Assembly: GCF_000526775.1 (NCBI RefSeq)
Contig: NZ_JAGS01000001.1
Location: 2,170,001 to 2,234,000, forward strand
Source of the DNA: Ruminococcus albus AD2013
GTDB taxonomy: Bacteria; Bacillota; Clostridia; Oscillospirales; Ruminococcaceae
DNA: 64,000 nt
Direction of reading: 5' to 3'
The notes beneath the pieces are model-generated. The model did not search any database and was not told where the DNA came from. It saw only the letters and a list, made by a program, of their open reading frames with translations. Made by a program: the position numbers and the translations under genes. How positions within the stretch are numbered: the first letter of the stretch is position 1; each line of letters opens with the position of its first letter. Positions 7,542-14,245 of the stretch are shown piece by piece.

Positions 7542-7922
7542 TCAGGTGTTCGAGTGCTGGTATCTTTTCGGGATATTTATACCCACCATGAAGCCGAGTT
7601 CTGAAAGTGTACCTGATATGACCGCAAAGCCGTCCTTGTAGAAAGCTGTTATCCTGCGCTGCTTGTCTGATATGCCCTTGTAATCTGGCGGACAAACGAA
7701 AGTCCAGTCAGCGCCGTCTTCATCAAGCACTATTCGGAAGTACTTGTCAATATCGGTGCTGGGGAAACCTGCTTTTGCAAGCAGTATGTGATGTTCCATA
7801 GCTTCATCTATCTGTGATATTATAGCCGTCTTGCCGTCAAAGGATATAAGCACAAGCAATGGTTCTTTCTCGTATATCGCTGAATTTACATCGTTCTCTG
7901 AGGGGTATTTTATTATGGTCAT
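7542..7922 (-). CDS. Hypothetical protein
   Basis: 126 residues starting MTIIKYPSENDVNSAIYEKE, with AAAGGACGGTGA before the ATG. Seen: mixed strands and helices, LLVLISFDGKTAIISQIDEAMEHHILL near the start, FRIVLDEDGADWTFVCPPDY in the middle and FAVISGTLSELGFMVGINIPKRY at the end. There are no membrane segments, signal peptide or catalytic motif that I recognise. The compact alpha/beta look and the position beside a recombinase remnant at a tRNA suggest accessory DNA, but base composition is not clearly different from the neighbours. Function unknown. Confidence 0.65.
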   Translation of the reverse strand: MTIIKYPSENDVNSAIYEKEPLLVLISFDGKTAIISQIDEAMEHHILLAKAGFPSTDIDKYFRIVLDEDGADWTFVCPPDYKGISDKQRRITAFYKDGFAVISGTLSELGFMVGINIPKRYQHSNT

Positions 7923-8043
7923 TCGGTATCACCGTCCTTTTATCTTCTTTGCACTAAATTATATTATACACGATTTTTACAGATTACGCAATACTTATTA
8001 TTGAAAATCAAAGCCCGCTCTGTTGAAATGTATTAAATTTGAT

Positions 8044-8268
8044 ACATTATTCTGCTTTTCTTTTGTTCAGCTCATTGTCAAGCAGTGCTGCAACAGCTGC
8101 GGAAGCGGCAGCTTCTGCTGATTGTATCTCATGAGCATAGATGCTCATTGTTGTGACGGCTGTCGAATGCCCTAAAAGGCTCTTCACAGTCTTTACGTTC
8201 GTACCCTTGGATATACCTGATTCTACATTTCGATCACTCCACTTCTTGTAATATAATTTCTCTGTCAT
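8044..8268 (-). pseudogene. C-terminal remnant of a tyrosine recombinase (phage-type integrase)
   Basis: The last 50 or so residues match the C-terminal end of tyrosine recombinases: NVKTVKSLLGHSTAVTTMSIYAHEI. The LLGHS motif carries the second active-site His, and the IYAH motif contains the catalytic Tyr. The catalytic Arg and all N-terminal domains are missing; the first 20 residues before this block do not look like integrase sequence. It is therefore a broken gene, probably left by an element integrated near the tRNA-Ser genes some 700 bases away. No partner genes of an element remain between them except the small unknown gene at 7542-7922. Confidence 0.82.
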
Positions 8269-8312
8269 ATGATATATCTATATCTCATATCATAATTGTT
8301 ATCGCACGATAA

Positions 8313-8388
8313 TTAATTAAAACTATTCCTCTATTAACTAAAACTATACCTGTATCACATTGATTTTTATAAATAAAAAGTGTATAAT
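8313..8388 (+). promoter_or_regulatory. Promoter with upstream 18-base direct repeats for the LRR-dockerin gene
   Basis: TTGATT (8360-8365), 17 bases, TATAAT (8383-8388). Upstream, TTAATTAAAACTATTCCT (8313-8330) and TTAACTAAAACTATACCT (8334-8351) match at 16 of 18 positions and start 21 bases apart, about two helix turns. This is the geometry of LytTR-type activator sites. Confidence 0.65.
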
Positions 8389-8517
8389 TTACTTATCATA
8401 AACGATATAAGGAACCAGGATATACTATAGTCTAAATTATCAAACAGTAATTTTGATCATATGCTTATTTATCATAATTTACAAGCATAAATGATGATCC
8501 GAGATGGAGGGATATTA

Positions 8518-10446
8518 ATGACAAAGAGATTGATATCAGGACTTATAGCTTTTGTTTTCCTGTTTGGCAGTACAGCGCTTCCTCAAGATAAAGCAGTTAT
8601 AGCTCCCTGCGTGACAGCAAATGCTGCAAATACCGAGGACGGAAATTTTCAGTATAGTTACACAGATACCACCATGAGCGGTATCGAGATTCAAAATTAT
8701 CTGGGCAGTGATACAAATGTTGTAATTCCATCAGAGATCAAAGGAATCCCGGTCGTCAGCATCAAAAGATATGCTTTTATGGGGAATACAAAGATAACAA
8801 GTATCACCATTCCCAACACCGTGACAACCATAAGCTGGCAAGCCTTTCAGGACTGTACGAGTCTCACCTCCATAAACGGTGCAAAGGGTCTGCAGGTGCT
8901 GGGCAGTTTCGCTTTCAAAAATACTGCTCTTAAAAGGCTGGTTCTGCCTGACAGCGTTACCGAGGTAGGCCATCAGGCTTTTGCTGATTGTAAAGACCTT
9001 GAGACCATCAGTTTCCCATCTTCCCTGACCGATATCCGCGGAATGGCATTCGCGAATACAAAATGGCTCCGTAACAAGCAGAGTCAGAACAGCGTAGTTA
9101 CCGTTAACGGGATAGTCATCGACGGTCAGAAGTGCAGCGGAAATATCACTATACCTAATGGTGTTATAGGCATCGGTGACAACGCTTTTACACTAAACAA
9201 AAACATCACAGGTGTAAGCTTCCCCACAAGTTTAAAGACCATAGGCTCATTCTCGTTCGGCTGCTGTGAATACATAAAGACCCTGAATATCCCAAGCAGC
9301 GTTACAACCATAGAATACGACGCTTTCAAAAGCTGTTTCGGACTTGAAAACGTAACTATACCCAAGAGCGTAAAATATATCGGCGGTGAAGCTTTCTATG
9401 GTACCAAGTGGCTCGAAAACCAGAAGGCGAAAGATCCCGTGGTAGTAGTCAACCATATGGTCATTGACGGCAGGAATTGTTCAGGCAGAGTAGTTATTCC
9501 TGACGACGTAAGTCTGATATGCGAAAAAGCATTCTATAAAAACGACAGGATAAAAGATATTTCATTGCCGAACAGTTTAAGAGAGATCGGCAGTGAAGCA
9601 TTCTACTACTGCACAAGTATAAGAGAAATAATTATCCCCGACGGTGTTACCACCATAGGTCAGGGTGCGTTCAACAATAACCTTAGCCTTAAATATGTTG
9701 ACATACCGAACAGCGTTACTGAAATTGGTATGCAGGCTTTCATAGAATGTAAAGCGCTTCCTGAGATAACCATACCCGGCAGCCTTGATGAAATCCCCAT
9801 TGAAGCATTCAGGAATTGTTACAGCCTTAAAGTTCTGAACGTAGAAAGCGGTGTACGCTCCATAAGCCACTATGCATTTGAAGGATGCTCCGCTCTTGAA
9901 GAACTGAATATCGCAGGCAGTGTCAAGGTCATAGGCGGGTACACATTCAAGGACTGCACAGGCTTAAACGAGATAACCTTCAACGAAGGTCTGGAAACAA
10001 TAGCACCATATGCTTTCCAGAATTGCAATAATATCAGAACGATCACTCTTCCCGAGAGCGTCAAAGCAGTCACTACGACAGCATTCAACTTCAGTACAGA
10101 GGGTTTCAAGATCAGAGGCTACGAGGGTACCTTTGCACAGAAACTGGCTAAAAAAATCAACGTCGAATTTGAAGCTATCGAGAAGACCGACGAACCTGAT
10201 ATAACGGATGATACCACCACCGACAGCGAGAGCGAAAGCGATATTCCCGAAGAACCTAAAAAAGGCGATATGACCGGTGACGGCATAATAAACGTATCCG
10301 ATATCTCCAAGCTTGCAGCACATATCAAAGGCAAAAGATTGCTGAGTAAAGCAGTCAATGCGGATATTAACGGAGATGGCAAGGTCAACGTTACCGACCT
10401 TTCAAAGCTGGCTGCCCACGTAAAAGGCAAAAGACGGCTGTTCTGA
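8518..10446 (+). CDS. Secreted BspA-type leucine-rich-repeat protein with C-terminal type I dockerin
   Basis: 642 residues from ATG 8518, which has GGAGG seven bases upstream. Seen: a signal peptide (MTKRLISGLIAFVFLFGS), then about 20 LRR_5/BspA-type repeats of roughly 23 residues with the pattern I-P-x-S-V-x-x-I-G-x-x-A-F-x-x-C (for example IGQGAFNNN, ISHYAFEGCSALEEL), covering residues 60 to about 540. An acidic Thr/Ser/Asp linker follows. The end is a dockerin: GDMTGDGIINVSDISKLAAH and ADINGDGKVNVTDLSKLAAH, two calcium-loop repeats with Asp at loop positions 1, 3, 5 and 12. The dockerin should dock the protein to a cohesin on a scaffoldin or the cell surface; LRR repeats usually mediate binding. 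No catalytic module is present. Confidence 0.95.
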   Translation: MTKRLISGLIAFVFLFGSTALPQDKAVIAPCVTANAANTEDGNFQYSYTDTTMSGIEIQNYLGSDTNVVIPSEIKGIPVVSIKRYAFMGNTKITSITIPNTVTTISWQAFQDCTSLTSINGAKGLQVLGSFAFKNTALKRLVLPDSVTEVGHQAFADCKDLETISFPSSLTDIRGMAFANTKWLRNKQSQNSVVTVNGIVIDGQKCSGNITIPNGVIGIGDNAFTLNKNITGVSFPTSLKTIGSFSFGCCEYIKTLNIPSSVTTIEYDAFKSCFGLENVTIPKSVKYIGGEAFYGTKWLENQKAKDPVVVVNHMVIDGRNCSGRVVIPDDVSLICEKAFYKNDRIKDISLPNSLREIGSEAFYYCTSIREIIIPDGVTTIGQGAFNNNLSLKYVDIPNSVTEIGMQAFIECKALPEITIPGSLDEIPIEAFRNCYSLKVLNVESGVRSISHYAFEGCSALEELNIAGSVKVIGGYTFKDCTGLNEITFNEGLETIAPYAFQNCNNIRTITLPESVKAVTTTAFNFSTEGFKIRGYEGTFAQKLAKKINVEFEAIEKTDEPDITDDTTTDSESESDIPEEPKKGDMTGDGIINVSDISKLAAHIKGKRLLSKAVNADINGDGKVNVTDLSKLAAHVKGKRRLF

Positions 10447-10492
10447 AAAAATACAGGTGTAAAAATGATTTAAATATATTCCCCCCGAATCT

Positions 10493-10520
10493 CCCCCGTA
10501 TATATTATGCGGGGGTTTTT
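10493..10520 (+). terminator. Terminator after the LRR-dockerin gene
   Basis: CCCCCG and CGGGGG pair across an 11-base loop and are followed by TTTTT. Confidence 0.88.
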
Positions 10521-10610
10521 CTTGTACAGTGAAGACCCGTGTTCCTGCCGTAAGTGATTAGTTCCGACCTGTCTCGAAAATAGCATACGGCAAATTTCTC
10601 AGAAATGGGA

Positions 10611-10654
10611 TTGCTTTTTCAGATGTGGTGTGGTATAATATTAGTTGCAACTAA
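10611..10654 (+). promoter_or_regulatory. Promoter and palindromic operator of the DMT transporter gene
   Basis: TTGCTT (10611-10616), 17 bases, TATAAT (10634-10639). Immediately after, at the expected transcription start, lies the perfect 14-base palindrome TTAGTTGCAACTAA (10641-10654). A repressor dimer bound there would block transcription. The motif resembles MarR-type sites, but the regulator is not encoded nearby. Confidence 0.75.
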
Positions 10655-10680
10655 CCAGCTTATCGGAGGCAAGAATCATA

Positions 10681-11718
10681 ATGAAAAATAACAAGTTAAA
10701 AGCGATCACGTATGCACTTGGAGCCGCTTTGTTTTATGCAATCAACGTTCCGTGTTCTAAACTCCTGCTTAAAAACATCTCGCCTACTGTTATGGCAGGG
10801 CTTTTATATCTTGGTGCAGGTATAGGTGTTGGTATAATGTATCTGTTTCAATATAAAAACGATGACCCGACTGAACGGCTTGAACGAAAAGACCTGCCAT
10901 ACACTGTCGGTATGGTTTTACTGGATATTATTGCTCCGATTCTTCTGATGCTTGGAATAAAAAACGGAACTTCATCTAATGCTTCACTTCTTGGTAATTT
11001 CGAGACAGTTGCAACAACACTTATTGCACTACTGATTTTTAAAGAAAAGGTTAGTAAAAAACTTTGGGGAGCTATCAGTCTTATCACCTTGTCAAGTATT
11101 ATTCTTTCATTTTGCGGAGATGACAGCTTTGATTTTTCAATAGGCTCGCTTCTTGTCCTCGGTGCTACTTGTTGTTGGGGAATGGAAAACAATTGCACAA
11201 GGAGTATTTCAGAAAAAAGCACATATCAAATTGTTACGATCAAGGGCTTTGGTTCAGGTATCGGCTCGATGATAACAGCATTTGTTATTGGTGAAAAATT
11301 ACCCGGATCAAACTATATTTTACTTGCTCTGACACTCGGATTCGTTGCTTATGGTTTGAGTATTTTCACCTACATAAGAGCACAGAAAACACTCGGTGCG
11401 GCTAAGACCAGCGCTTATTATGCTGTAGCACCGTTTGTGGGAGTTTTCTTATCTTTCATTCTGCTTCATGAAAATCTGTCAGTTTCCTATCTTATTGCTT
11501 TACTGATAATGATACTCGGTACAGCACTTGTTGCCGCTGAAACACTTATCCATAATCACAGTCACGAACATACACATACGTTTACACATACTCACAATGG
11601 TATTACACATACACATACGATAGTACATTCTCACGACCATGAGCATATTTTATCTGATAGTAAGCACGGACACAAACATACAATTGAAGAATTGGAAAAA
11701 TGTATACAAGTAAATTAA
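10681..11718 (+). CDS. EamA/DMT-family transporter with histidine-rich C-terminal tail
   Basis: 345 residues from ATG 10681 (GGAGG upstream); an in-frame TTG at 10645 coincides with the transcription start and cannot be the start. Seen: ten hydrophobic segments in two EamA halves (ALGAALFYAINVPCSKLLL, then GSLLVLGATCCWGMENNCTR beginning the second half), the drug/metabolite transporter layout. After the last helix a 50-residue cytoplasmic tail has alternating His-Thr and His-Asp/Glu runs (HNHSHEHTHTFTHTHNG, HDHEH, HGHKH), with about 20 His. Such tails bind Zn, Ni or Co, so the protein may move a metal or be gated by one. Substrate is inference. It has its own promoter, a palindromic operator and a terminator. 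Confidence 0.88.
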   Translation: MKNNKLKAITYALGAALFYAINVPCSKLLLKNISPTVMAGLLYLGAGIGVGIMYLFQYKNDDPTERLERKDLPYTVGMVLLDIIAPILLMLGIKNGTSSNASLLGNFETVATTLIALLIFKEKVSKKLWGAISLITLSSIILSFCGDDSFDFSIGSLLVLGATCCWGMENNCTRSISEKSTYQIVTIKGFGSGIGSMITAFVIGEKLPGSNYILLALTLGFVAYGLSIFTYIRAQKTLGAAKTSAYYAVAPFVGVFLSFILLHENLSVSYLIALLIMILGTALVAAETLIHNHSHEHTHTFTHTHNGITHTHTIVHSHDHEHILSDSKHGHKHTIEELEKCIQVN

Positions 11719-11741
11719 ATAGAAAATGATTATTTATAAGG

Positions 11742-11768
11742 CATCGGGCTGTGAATATCAGCCCGATG
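11742..11768 (+). terminator. Hairpin after the DMT transporter gene
   Basis: CATCGGGCTG and CAGCCCGATG form a 10-bp stem with a seven-base loop, 24 bases past the stop. The T tract that follows is weak (ATTTACTTT). Confidence 0.55.
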
Positions 11769-11817
11769 TATTTACTTTCCCCCAATCAAAATATCAACCG
11801 TATTATACCTCAAAAAA

Positions 11818-11860
11818 AATATCCCGACACTGCATTTTAAGATCAGTATCGGGATATTTT
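11818..11860 (-). terminator. Bidirectional terminator between convergent genes
   Basis: AATATCCCGA...TCGGGATATT arms surround an inner CACTG/CAGTA pairing, with T-rich tracts on both strands. It separates the plus-strand DMT gene from the minus-strand GNAT operon. Confidence 0.7.
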
Positions 11861-11863
11861 CTT

Positions 11864-12019
11864 TTATTTGACAGTGAAAGCATAACTGCTGAAAACACAG
11901 AACACCGCCGCCCCACATATCACAGAGGCGAGCTGATAATTGAAAATCGCATCACTGTTCAACTCGTATATACCTGTTTTGAATATTATTTTGAGAGCTG
12001 TTAATATACGCTTCTTTTG
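11864..12019 (-). other. Open in-frame tail after the DUF6796-like gene, possible coding remnant
   Basis: Directly after the TGA at 12020-12022 the same frame stays open for 51 codons and encodes a hydrophobic stretch (LASVICGAAVFCVFSSYAF) before TAA at 11864. A second short frame starts with an ATG overlapping the TGA (ATGA) and runs 23 codons. Neither has its own ribosome site that is convincing. It may be the decayed end of the upstream gene or a lost small membrane protein. Confidence 0.3.
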
Positions 12020-12670
12020 TCATATCAGACTAAGCATTCCGATCAGTCCGAACATGGATAATCCGAAGCTCGGCATAATGATCCCGGGAAGATCCTGAAA
12101 TTTCACAGGATCTATTTTTCGGCACACAGTTCCAAATATCAGGAATACGATCGGATTCAACAGTATGCATATTTTCGGAACATCAAGCGCACCATTCAGT
12201 ATCGCAATTATCACCAGAACTGTCGGTACTAAAAGTGATGCATAACCCAAAAGGAATGTCGGCATGATCTGCTTATATATTTTTTCAAGTATATCATCGG
12301 CGATCTGTAAATTGCCGCGCATCATTGCACCTTTATAGATAAGCGCCTGAATGCAGAGAAAGGAATGAACGAAAACCCCTGCCATTACTCCGAAATATCC
12401 AAAGCCTATTGTCAGATAGCCGATAAGTGAATGTGTTTCAGCAATCTGCATTCCGATAGAATAAAAGCCAAGCCCGACCAGAGCGTCGCCTATCATCGCA
12501 AGTACGATAGACAGACCAAATCTCCGATCAGCCATTTTCAGCCAGTTGCTGTCAATATTCTTTGAAGTCCCGAGCTTTTCGTTCCCTTTGCCTTTCAGAT
12601 CAAAAAGTATATCTCCCGTGCAGCAAAGCAGCCCGCCTATCAGTCCTAATACCGAAAAAACAAAATACAT
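12020..12670 (-). CDS. Multi-pass membrane protein (DUF6796-like)
   Basis: 216 residues with six to seven hydrophobic segments. Seen: the N-terminus MYFVFSVLGLIGGLLCCTGDILFDLKGKGN, then WLKMADRRFGLSIVLAMIGDALVGLGFYSIG, GYLTIGFGYFGVMAGVFVHSF and a C-terminal pair ending in MPSFGLSMFGLIGMLSLI. The GDILFDLKG and MxxxRF blocks recall the DUF6796 group of clostridial membrane proteins, which have no known function. It is the last gene of a three-gene minus-strand operon after a GNAT acetyltransferase and another membrane protein, 92 bases downstream of the latter. The TGA stop is followed by an open frame (see the entry at 11864). Confidence 0.65.
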   Translation of the reverse strand: MYFVFSVLGLIGGLLCCTGDILFDLKGKGNEKLGTSKNIDSNWLKMADRRFGLSIVLAMIGDALVGLGFYSIGMQIAETHSLIGYLTIGFGYFGVMAGVFVHSFLCIQALIYKGAMMRGNLQIADDILEKIYKQIMPTFLLGYASLLVPTVLVIIAILNGALDVPKICILLNPIVFLIFGTVCRKIDPVKFQDLPGIIMPSFGLSMFGLIGMLSLI

Positions 12671-12762
12671 ATCAATATCCTCACTTTATCCTTTTTTTCA
12701 CAACACGATCCTGTTGCCGAAAACGTTCTTCTTTCATAAAATCCAACTTATATAAAATAGTA

Positions 12763-13263
12763 TTAATTCTGTATCAGCATAACGATCAGACCAACAATAG
12801 CAGACGGTATCAGAGCAAACAGTAATCCCGGGAACAGCATTCCTTTCAGGTGGAACCATTTCTGATGATACGCCTTGTCCAGGTGTTCTGTGCCCTCAAG
12901 ACGAAATCGCTTCATGTTGGCAAAAAGCACCCAGTCAATAAAGAATGTATCATAAGCTCCGATCCACGCCATCATGCCGAATGCAAACAGAAAGCCCTGT
13001 ATAAATGTTTCTGCTCCGCCAAGCAGAGCCATGATAACAAGTATCACAGCAAATACAAGCAATGCGACAGTTTTTGTGACGATCACTCTCTTTGAAAGCG
13101 GTGCTGTCGGTATCCGTTCATGCGTTTTGAAGTATTCCTCTTGTATATCAGGCGGGTAATTGTGTACCTGAGTTGTATTATTCCCGCCTGTGGTTTTGAA
13201 GCACATTACCGTAAACATCACGGCAAATACAGCCATTTCAATGAGTATAACAGGAATATTCAT
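12763..13263 (-). CDS. Membrane protein of unknown function
   Basis: 166 residues from ATG 13263; a GTG at 13275 overlaps the end of the upstream acetyltransferase gene and sits too close to its ribosome site. Seen: an N-terminal membrane segment (IPVILIEMAVFAVMFTVMCF), a hydrophilic loop with HNYPPDIQEEYFKTHERIP, then helices TVALLVFAVILVIMALLGG, FIQGFLFAFGMMAWIGAYDTFFIDW and a C-terminal LFPGLLFALIPSAIVGLIVML. Five to six membrane helices are likely. I recognise the PPDIQEEYF loop as recurring in clostridial hypothetical membrane proteins but know no function. It starts five bases after the acetyltransferase stop and is probably translationally coupled to it. Confidence 0.65.
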   Translation of the reverse strand: MNIPVILIEMAVFAVMFTVMCFKTTGGNNTTQVHNYPPDIQEEYFKTHERIPTAPLSKRVIVTKTVALLVFAVILVIMALLGGAETFIQGFLFAFGMMAWIGAYDTFFIDWVLFANMKRFRLEGTEHLDKAYHQKWFHLKGMLFPGLLFALIPSAIVGLIVMLIQN

Positions 13264-13267
13264 ATCA

Positions 13268-13894
13268 TTATACACCGTCCTTGCTGTACATCAGATCATA
13301 GATCTTACAGCCTCCTGCCTTGCGTGTCTGAACAAGTTTCATTCCCAGATGCACATAGCGGTCGCATTTTCCCTTTGCATCAGTATCCAGTATGCAGGGA
13401 CAGCCGTTCTTATCTGCAATTTTATAGGCAAACTCCATCAGCTTGCGCATATATCCCTGCCCCTGATACTTCTCTGTCACTATCAACATTTCCACCTTGA
13501 CATATTGCTTTTTCTGCTTTTTCATCAGAATTTCAAGCGGCTTTTTATCACAGCCGCTGTTTGCCTGTTTCAGAAATGAAAAAAGTTTACCCCAGCCGCC
13601 GAGCGCATTTTTCATCCTCCGTGCCATTCTGACGATACTGCCAAACCCCGGATGATTACCTTTCGTATCCGTTATGAGGATGTATCCCTCGCCATTGTCT
13701 GTGCTGTAAAATGTTCCGCTTTCAATGCCTGCGATCACGAATGACTTCATGTATTCGGTCATAGCTGCTTTTGACGGAAAGAACGGCTTCAATCCGCCTT
13801 CTCCGGGTTCGTAGGGATAATCCCAGAACGAAGCACCGATCAGGGCAGATATTTCATCTATTTTTTCTTTCGATAATGAGCGCACCTTTTTCAT
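13268..13894 (-). CDS. GNAT-family N-acetyltransferase
   Basis: 208 residues. GNAT enzymes transfer acetyl from acetyl-CoA to an amine. Seen: the N-terminal MKKVRSLSKEKIDEISALIGASFWDYP typical of the fold, YVKVEMLIVTEKYQGQGYMRKLMEFAYKIA (motif A with the Q/RxxGxG/A pyrophosphate loop, here QGQGYM, about residues 132-160), and CPCILDTDAKGKCDRYVHLGMKLVQ (motif B, Tyr as probable acid). The central region (FGSIVRMARRMKNALGG) is longer than in the smallest members. It is the first gene of an operon with two membrane proteins, under a promoter whose spacer carries a palindrome. The substrate is unknown. Confidence 0.85.
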   Translation of the reverse strand: MKKVRSLSKEKIDEISALIGASFWDYPYEPGEGGLKPFFPSKAAMTEYMKSFVIAGIESGTFYSTDNGEGYILITDTKGNHPGFGSIVRMARRMKNALGGWGKLFSFLKQANSGCDKKPLEILMKKQKKQYVKVEMLIVTEKYQGQGYMRKLMEFAYKIADKNGCPCILDTDAKGKCDRYVHLGMKLVQTRKAGGCKIYDLMYSKDGV

Positions 13895-13923
13895 TACTTT
13901 GACCTCCAGTCAGGCAAATGGTT

Positions 13924-13975
13924 AGTTTAAACAAACTGTCAATTATATTATAGCATATGCTAACTCAAATTTCAA
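13924..13975 (-). promoter_or_regulatory. Promoter of the GNAT operon with palindromes
   Basis: On the minus strand TTGAAA (13970-13975), 17 bases, TATAAT (13947-13952). The perfect palindrome TAGCATATGCTA (13951-13962) overlaps the -10 and the spacer. A second dyad, AGTTT/AAACT (13924-13937), lies just downstream. Both look like repressor sites. Confidence 0.6.
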
Positions 13976-13985
13976 GATGTCACAA

Positions 13986-14013
13986 GAAAAAAGCCATCCA
14001 ATAATGAATGACT
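13986..14013 (-). terminator. Second terminator after the InlB-repeat/peptide operon
   Basis: On the minus strand AGTCATTC/GGATGGCT arms (with G.T pairs) and a six-base loop are followed by TTTTTTCTT. It lies 100 bases past the peptide gene. Confidence 0.6.
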
Positions 14014-14057
14014 TTTCAGGAACGCTTCTGTACGAAATATATAGCTTGATGATAATG

Positions 14058-14093
14058 ATAAAACGGCAGAACAGCCAAAGCCGCCTGCCGTTT
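14058..14093 (-). terminator. Terminator after the 38-residue peptide gene
   Basis: AAACGGCAG and CTGCCGTTT pair, with TTTTAT following on the minus strand, 22 bases past the peptide stop codon. Confidence 0.6.
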
Positions 14094-14115
14094 CGTTGTT
14101 CAATATTATTCGTGA

Positions 14116-14232
14116 TCATTCTTCAAAACCGCTCTGACCTTCACCCGGATTATAGTCGCCGGATGTTGTAATAATATCTTCTGTTTCAAACACTGTTATC
14201 TCCATTTCAGGAGTAACATATTTCTTATCCAT
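14116..14232 (-). CDS. 38-residue peptide co-transcribed with the InlB-repeat surface protein
   Basis: A short gene from ATG 14232 to TGA 14116, starting 13 bases after the stop of the 1160-residue secreted protein gene, with GGTGAGG upstream. Seen: the sequence begins MDKKYVTPEMEITVFETEDI and ends SGDYNPGEGQSGFEE; it is acidic, lacks Cys and has no hydrophobic segment, so it is not a classical exported pheromone. Small proteins of the form K-Y-x-x-P-E-M...F-E-x-E-D-x-I-T-x-S recur in my memory among Lachnospiraceae and Ruminococcaceae as unnamed hypotheticals. The conserved N-terminal part followed by a variable Gly/Pro/Ser tail resembles a leader/core layout, but no modifying enzyme is encoded nearby. 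Role unknown. Confidence 0.7.
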   Translation of the reverse strand: MDKKYVTPEMEITVFETEDIITTSGDYNPGEGQSGFEE

Positions 14233-14245
14233 TTTCCTCACCCCA

